The notes beneath the pieces were generated by a model. It did not search any database. It saw nothing but the letters and a program-made list of their open reading frames with translations, and was not told where the DNA came from. Shown here one piece after another: positions 18,927 through 21,604 of a DNA stretch of 21,604 bases (within the stretch, counting starts at the first letter, position 1; the number at the start of each line of letters is the position of its first letter). The DNA is taken from contig CAZZIQ010000017.1 of assembly GCA_964654355.1 (NCBI GenBank), forward strand, positions 1-21,604, written 5' to 3'. Source of the stretch: CAZZIQ01 sp964654355 (GTDB lineage: Bacteria; Pseudomonadota; Gammaproteobacteria; GCF-002020875). The translations under genes were made by a program, and so were the position numbers.

Positions 18927-20333
18927 TCAACCCGGTTGTTTTGCAATGTAGTCGAGCGCCTTCTGCAAACGCGCCAACACGCGCTCTTTGCCGATCAGCG
19001 CGAGGGTGGCATCAATCGGCGGCGAGATGGTGTTGCCGGTCATGGCCACGCGAATCGGCTGCGCGACTTTGCCGAGCTTAAGGTCCAAATCCTCGCCCAC
19101 TTGCTTCACAACGTCGTGAATCGGTTCGGCCTGCCAGTCGATCAACGCAGCCAAGCCATCATGCACGGCCTGCAGCGGCGCAGCGGCGTCCGCAGTGAGG
19201 TTTTTACTCGCCGCCTTCTCGTCATAGCCTTCAGGCTCGCGATAGAAGTACAGGCTGTTTTGCGCCATCTCCACGAGCGTCTTGGCGCGCTCACGCTGCG
19301 CGACCACGATCTCGACCAGATCCGGCCCTTCGCTCGGGTCCACCCCACGCTGGCCCAGATGCCAACTCAGATGCCGCGCGACATGCGCGGGGTCGCTGTG
19401 CTGAATGTATTGCTGGTTCAGCCACAACAGTTTTTCCGGGTTGTAGGTCGAGGCAGATTTGTTGATCGCTTCGAGCGTGAACAACTCCGCCATCTCATCG
19501 ATGCTGAACAACTCTTGATCGCCATGCGACCAGCCAAGGCGCACGAGGTAGTTGAGCAGCGCTTCAGGTAAATAGCCTTCGTCGCGGTATTGCATCACGC
19601 TCACTGCACCGTGGCGCTTCGACATACGTGCGCCATCAGAGCCCAAGATCATCGGCAGATGCGCATACGAGGGCGGTGTCGCGCCCAGCGCTTTAAAGAT
19701 GTTGATCTGACGCGGCGTATTGTTGAGATGATCGTCGCCACGAATCACATGACTCAGGTTCATGTCGAGGTCATCGACCACTACGGTGAGGTTGTAGGTC
19801 GGCGTGCCGTCCGAACGCGCGATGATGAGATCATCGAGCTCGCTGTTTTGAAACGTGACCTTGCCACGCACGAGATCTTCGACCAAGACCACGCCTTCAT
19901 CCGGATTGCGGAATCGAATCACCGGCTCTACGCCTTCGCGCGGCTCGGTACGGCTACGGCACAAGCCGGTATAACGCGGCTTTTCTTTGTTGGCACGCTG
20001 CTGCTCGCGCATCGTTTCCAGCTCGTCTTTAGTGCAATAACAGCGATACGCATGCCCGCTGTCGAGCAGTTGTTGGATCACTTCTTTGTAACGATCAAAG
20101 CGATGGGTCTGGAAGAACGGGCCCTCTTCATACTCCAGCCCCAGCCAGGTCATGCCTTCGAGAATCGCATTCACTGACTCGGCGGTCGAACGCTCGAGGT
20201 CGGTGTCTTCGATACGCAGAATGAAGGTGCCGCCATGACGACGCGCATACAACCAGGAGAACAATGCCGTACGCGCACCGCCGATGTGCAGGTAGCCGGT
20301 AGGACTGGGGGCAAAACGGGTGCGAGTGCTCAT
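18927..20333 (-). CDS. gltX: Glutamyl-tRNA synthetase, canonical copy
   Basis: Class Ic synthetase of 468 aa, normal bacterial length, that charges tRNA-Glu. Motifs are RFAPSPTG (6-13), HIGG (16-19), IEDTD (41-45), the zinc site Cys98-Cys100 with Tyr121 and Cys125, PTYN (178-181), IRGDDH near 197-202, and the KMSKS-type MSKRHG (237-242). The anticodon-binding C-terminal half is complete. ATG 20333 gives the classic MSTRTRFAPS start; the reading frame runs further upstream but would overlap the divergent gene. Two tRNA genes, one of them tRNA-Glu, follow on the same strand, so the enzyme and its tRNA are likely co-transcribed. Confidence 0.97.
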   Translation of the reverse strand: MSTRTRFAPSPTGYLHIGGARTALFSWLYARRHGGTFILRIEDTDLERSTAESVNAILEGMTWLGLEYEEGPFFQTHRFDRYKEVIQQLLDSGHAYRCYCTKDELETMREQQRANKEKPRYTGLCRSRTEPREGVEPVIRFRNPDEGVVLVEDLVRGKVTFQNSELDDLIIARSDGTPTYNLTVVVDDLDMNLSHVIRGDDHLNNTPRQINIFKALGATPPSYAHLPMILGSDGARMSKRHGAVSVMQYRDEGYLPEALLNYLVRLGWSHGDQELFSIDEMAELFTLEAINKSASTYNPEKLLWLNQQYIQHSDPAHVARHLSWHLGQRGVDPSEGPDLVEIVVAQRERAKTLVEMAQNSLYFYREPEGYDEKAASKNLTADAAAPLQAVHDGLAALIDWQAEPIHDVVKQVGEDLDLKLGKVAQPIRVAMTGNTISPPIDATLALIGKERVLARLQKALDYIAKQPG

Positions 20334-20402
20334 CGCGGGCTCATCCTTGCGTCGAAAGAAAGTAAACAGCAGCGCCTGCTGACCGCCGTCGAAAAGCGGG
20401 CC

Positions 20403-20432
20403 TTGAAGGCTGACAAGAGGCGCGTATTGTAC
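20403..20432. promoter_or_regulatory. Candidate overlapping divergent -10 elements between gltX and the DUF192 gene
   Basis: On the plus strand TTGAAG (20403-20408) and TATTGT (20425-20430) are 16 bases apart. On the minus strand TACAAT (20431-20426), five of six consensus bases, occupies almost the same bases, although its -35 is poor. Both starts would be in this short 105-base gap. Confidence 0.3.
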
Positions 20433-20438
20433 AGGAGC

Positions 20439-20912
20439 ATGAAGCGTCTCCTCGGTACCGCCCTGCTCTCTCTTCTGTTCGCTGGCCCCTTGCTGGCAAA
20501 CAGCCGACCGCTCACGCTGCAGTTCAACGCGGCAAATACGCCCTCGGTTTGGGCCGAGACCGCCTGTGATGCGCGTTCGTGGCAGCGCGGCCTGCAATAC
20601 CGCGACCGACTGATGCCCAACCACGGCATGCTGTTTGTCTTTCCACGCCTCCAGGACGGACCGTTTTGGATGAAGGACACCCGCATCCCGCTCGATGCCG
20701 GTTTTCTCGACGCACAAGGTCGGCTGCTCGATGTGATTACGATGCCGCCGTGCAGGCGCGACCCCTGCCCACTGTACGCACCGGATTCGGCCTATCGCTA
20801 CGTGCTGGAGATGCGCGCAGGCTGGTTTGCTGACACCAAGATTCGGCCGGGCATGCAACTCTCCACAAAAGCTCTCGAACACGCCTGCAGCCGTACGCGC
20901 GCTGCGCCATAA
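20439..20912 (+). CDS. Exported DUF192 family protein
   Basis: A 157-aa DUF192-family protein with a Sec signal peptide (MKRLLGTALLSLLFAGPLLA, cleavage before NS). Family marks are RGLQYRDRLMPNHGMLFVFP, FWMKDTRIPLDAGFLDAQGR and the C-terminal YVLEMRAGWFADTKIRPGM. The family is small, beta-rich and often exported, with no established reaction. The mature part has four cysteines, including the CRRDPC pair. The start is uncertain: AGGAG sits only 1 base before ATG 20439, while an in-frame TTG at 20427 has AAGAGG at ideal spacing. The next gene begins 7 bases after this stop. Confidence 0.85.
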   Translation: MKRLLGTALLSLLFAGPLLANSRPLTLQFNAANTPSVWAETACDARSWQRGLQYRDRLMPNHGMLFVFPRLQDGPFWMKDTRIPLDAGFLDAQGRLLDVITMPPCRRDPCPLYAPDSAYRYVLEMRAGWFADTKIRPGMQLSTKALEHACSRTRAAP

Positions 20913-20919
20913 TGCGCGG

Positions 20920-21604
20920 ATGCCGCACACCATAGCGATCGTCGAAGACGACCCCGATCAGCGCGAAAACTACGCCGATGCCCTGCGTCGGCGCGGATAT
21001 CACGTCGAAACCTACGAAAACCGCCCCGATGCCGAGGCGGCGTTTGCACGTGCCCTCCCCGATGCGGCGATTCTCGATGTCATGCTCGGCGAAGAACACG
21101 ACGCTGGCTTTGAGTTGTGCAAATCCATTCGTAAGCTCGCACCGCGTTTGCCGGTCATCTTCCTCACCGCGCGCGACAGCGAGCTCGACCGCCTTTCCGG
21201 CTTGCGTCTAGACGCATGGGATTACTTGGTCAAACCCGTCACGCTGGAATACCTGCAAGAACGCGTCGCGGGTCTGCTACGTATCGCTGAAGTGCTGCGT
21301 GCGCAGGCCGACAACCCGGGCATGGCGTCGAATACCTTGGTGCAAGGTGATCTGGAATTGAACGAAGATTCGATGTCGGTGCGCTGGCAAGGCCAAGCCG
21401 TCGATCTAACACTGACCGAGTTTTGGATTGTGCAGTTGCTCGCGCGCAATCCTGAACATGTCGCCAGCTATGAAGAGCTGATGCAAGTGACCCGCCAAAC
21501 GATTGTGGAAAAGAACACGATTAATGGTCATGTGCGCCGCATCCGCACCAAGTTCCGCGAGATCGACGATCGCTTCGATTGCATTCGCAATGTGTTCGGC
21601 GTCG
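20920..21604 (+). CDS. OmpR/PhoB-type response regulator, PdsR-like, cut by window end
   Basis: A partial CDS of 228 visible residues running off the right edge. Residues 1-120 are a receiver domain with the acidic pocket EDD (9-11), phosphoacceptor Asp53 in ILDVMLG, Thr83 in FLTARDS and Lys105 in LVKPV. Residues 143-228 form a winged-helix DNA-binding domain, with LTLTEFWIVQLLARNPEH and TINGHVRRIRTKFREID. Several stretches (RENY..AL, GFELC, FLTARDS, TEFWIV) recall the response regulator of proteobacterial dedicated sortase systems, judged from memory only. ATG 20920 lies 7 bases after the DUF192 stop with a weak ribosome site. A partner kinase would be expected just beyond the window. Confidence 0.85.
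   Translation, partial: MPHTIAIVEDDPDQRENYADALRRRGYHVETYENRPDAEAAFARALPDAAILDVMLGEEHDAGFELCKSIRKLAPRLPVIFLTARDSELDRLSGLRLDAWDYLVKPVTLEYLQERVAGLLRIAEVLRAQADNPGMASNTLVQGDLELNEDSMSVRWQGQAVDLTLTEFWIVQLLARNPEHVASYEELMQVTRQTIVEKNTINGHVRRIRTKFREIDDRFDCIRNVFGV

Overview
This is a chromosomal window from a Gram-negative bacterium, almost certainly a gammaproteobacterium. The evidence is conserved gene neighbourhoods (cvpA-purF-metZ; cysS/ppiB/lpxH/folD; gltX followed by tRNA-Ala and tRNA-Glu), lipid A and outer-membrane lipid genes (lpxH, an MlaC-like protein), and a moderately high GC content judged by eye. I cannot name a genus. Almost every base is accounted for: there is no gene-free stretch over 300 bases, and I see no insertion sequence, prophage, CRISPR array or integrase.

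Region 1 (1-5813) is a housekeeping block. folD (+) converges on a minus-strand cluster read as gltX-like, cysS, then a YjdF/DUF2238 membrane protein. Divergent from that cluster are ppiB, here encoded with a lipoprotein signal, and lpxH (+). From memory, Pseudomonas has glnS between ppiB and cysS; here that slot holds a shortened second glutamyl-tRNA synthetase.

Region 2 (5814-8033) is a DEAD-box RNA helicase with an arginine-rich tail of about 260 residues. It is preceded by an extended -10 promoter and a leader of about 180 nt with two small hairpins and a 31-codon upstream ORF whose stop overlaps the helicase start (ATGA).

Region 3 (8017-14567, minus) is a probable seven-gene operon: a 43-aa membrane peptide missed by length cut-offs, cvpA, purF, metZ, a glycerate 2-kinase, a DUF455 ferritin-like protein and an exported protein of unknown function. 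The last gene overlaps the helicase gene tail to tail by 17 bases.

Region 4 (14631-18017, plus) holds an acyl-CoA ligase, an MlaC-family periplasmic lipid carrier and an Old Yellow Enzyme. The last two overlap by ATGA. It converges on a 164-aa protein I do not recognise.

Region 5 (18648-20333, minus) is the canonical gltX followed by tRNA-Ala(GGC), tRNA-Glu(TTC) and a strong intrinsic terminator. Divergent from it are a secreted DUF192 protein and a response regulator that runs off the right edge and resembles the regulator of proteobacterial dedicated sortase systems.

The most notable system is the GluRS pair. One copy is canonical and linked to its tRNA-Glu. The other lacks the zinc-binding subdomain and sits in the glnS position, which suggests indirect Gln-tRNA synthesis or a neofunctionalised synthetase. 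The other leads are the lipoprotein cyclophilin, the helicase leader with its coupled uORF, and the lone mlaC in a lipid/redox operon.
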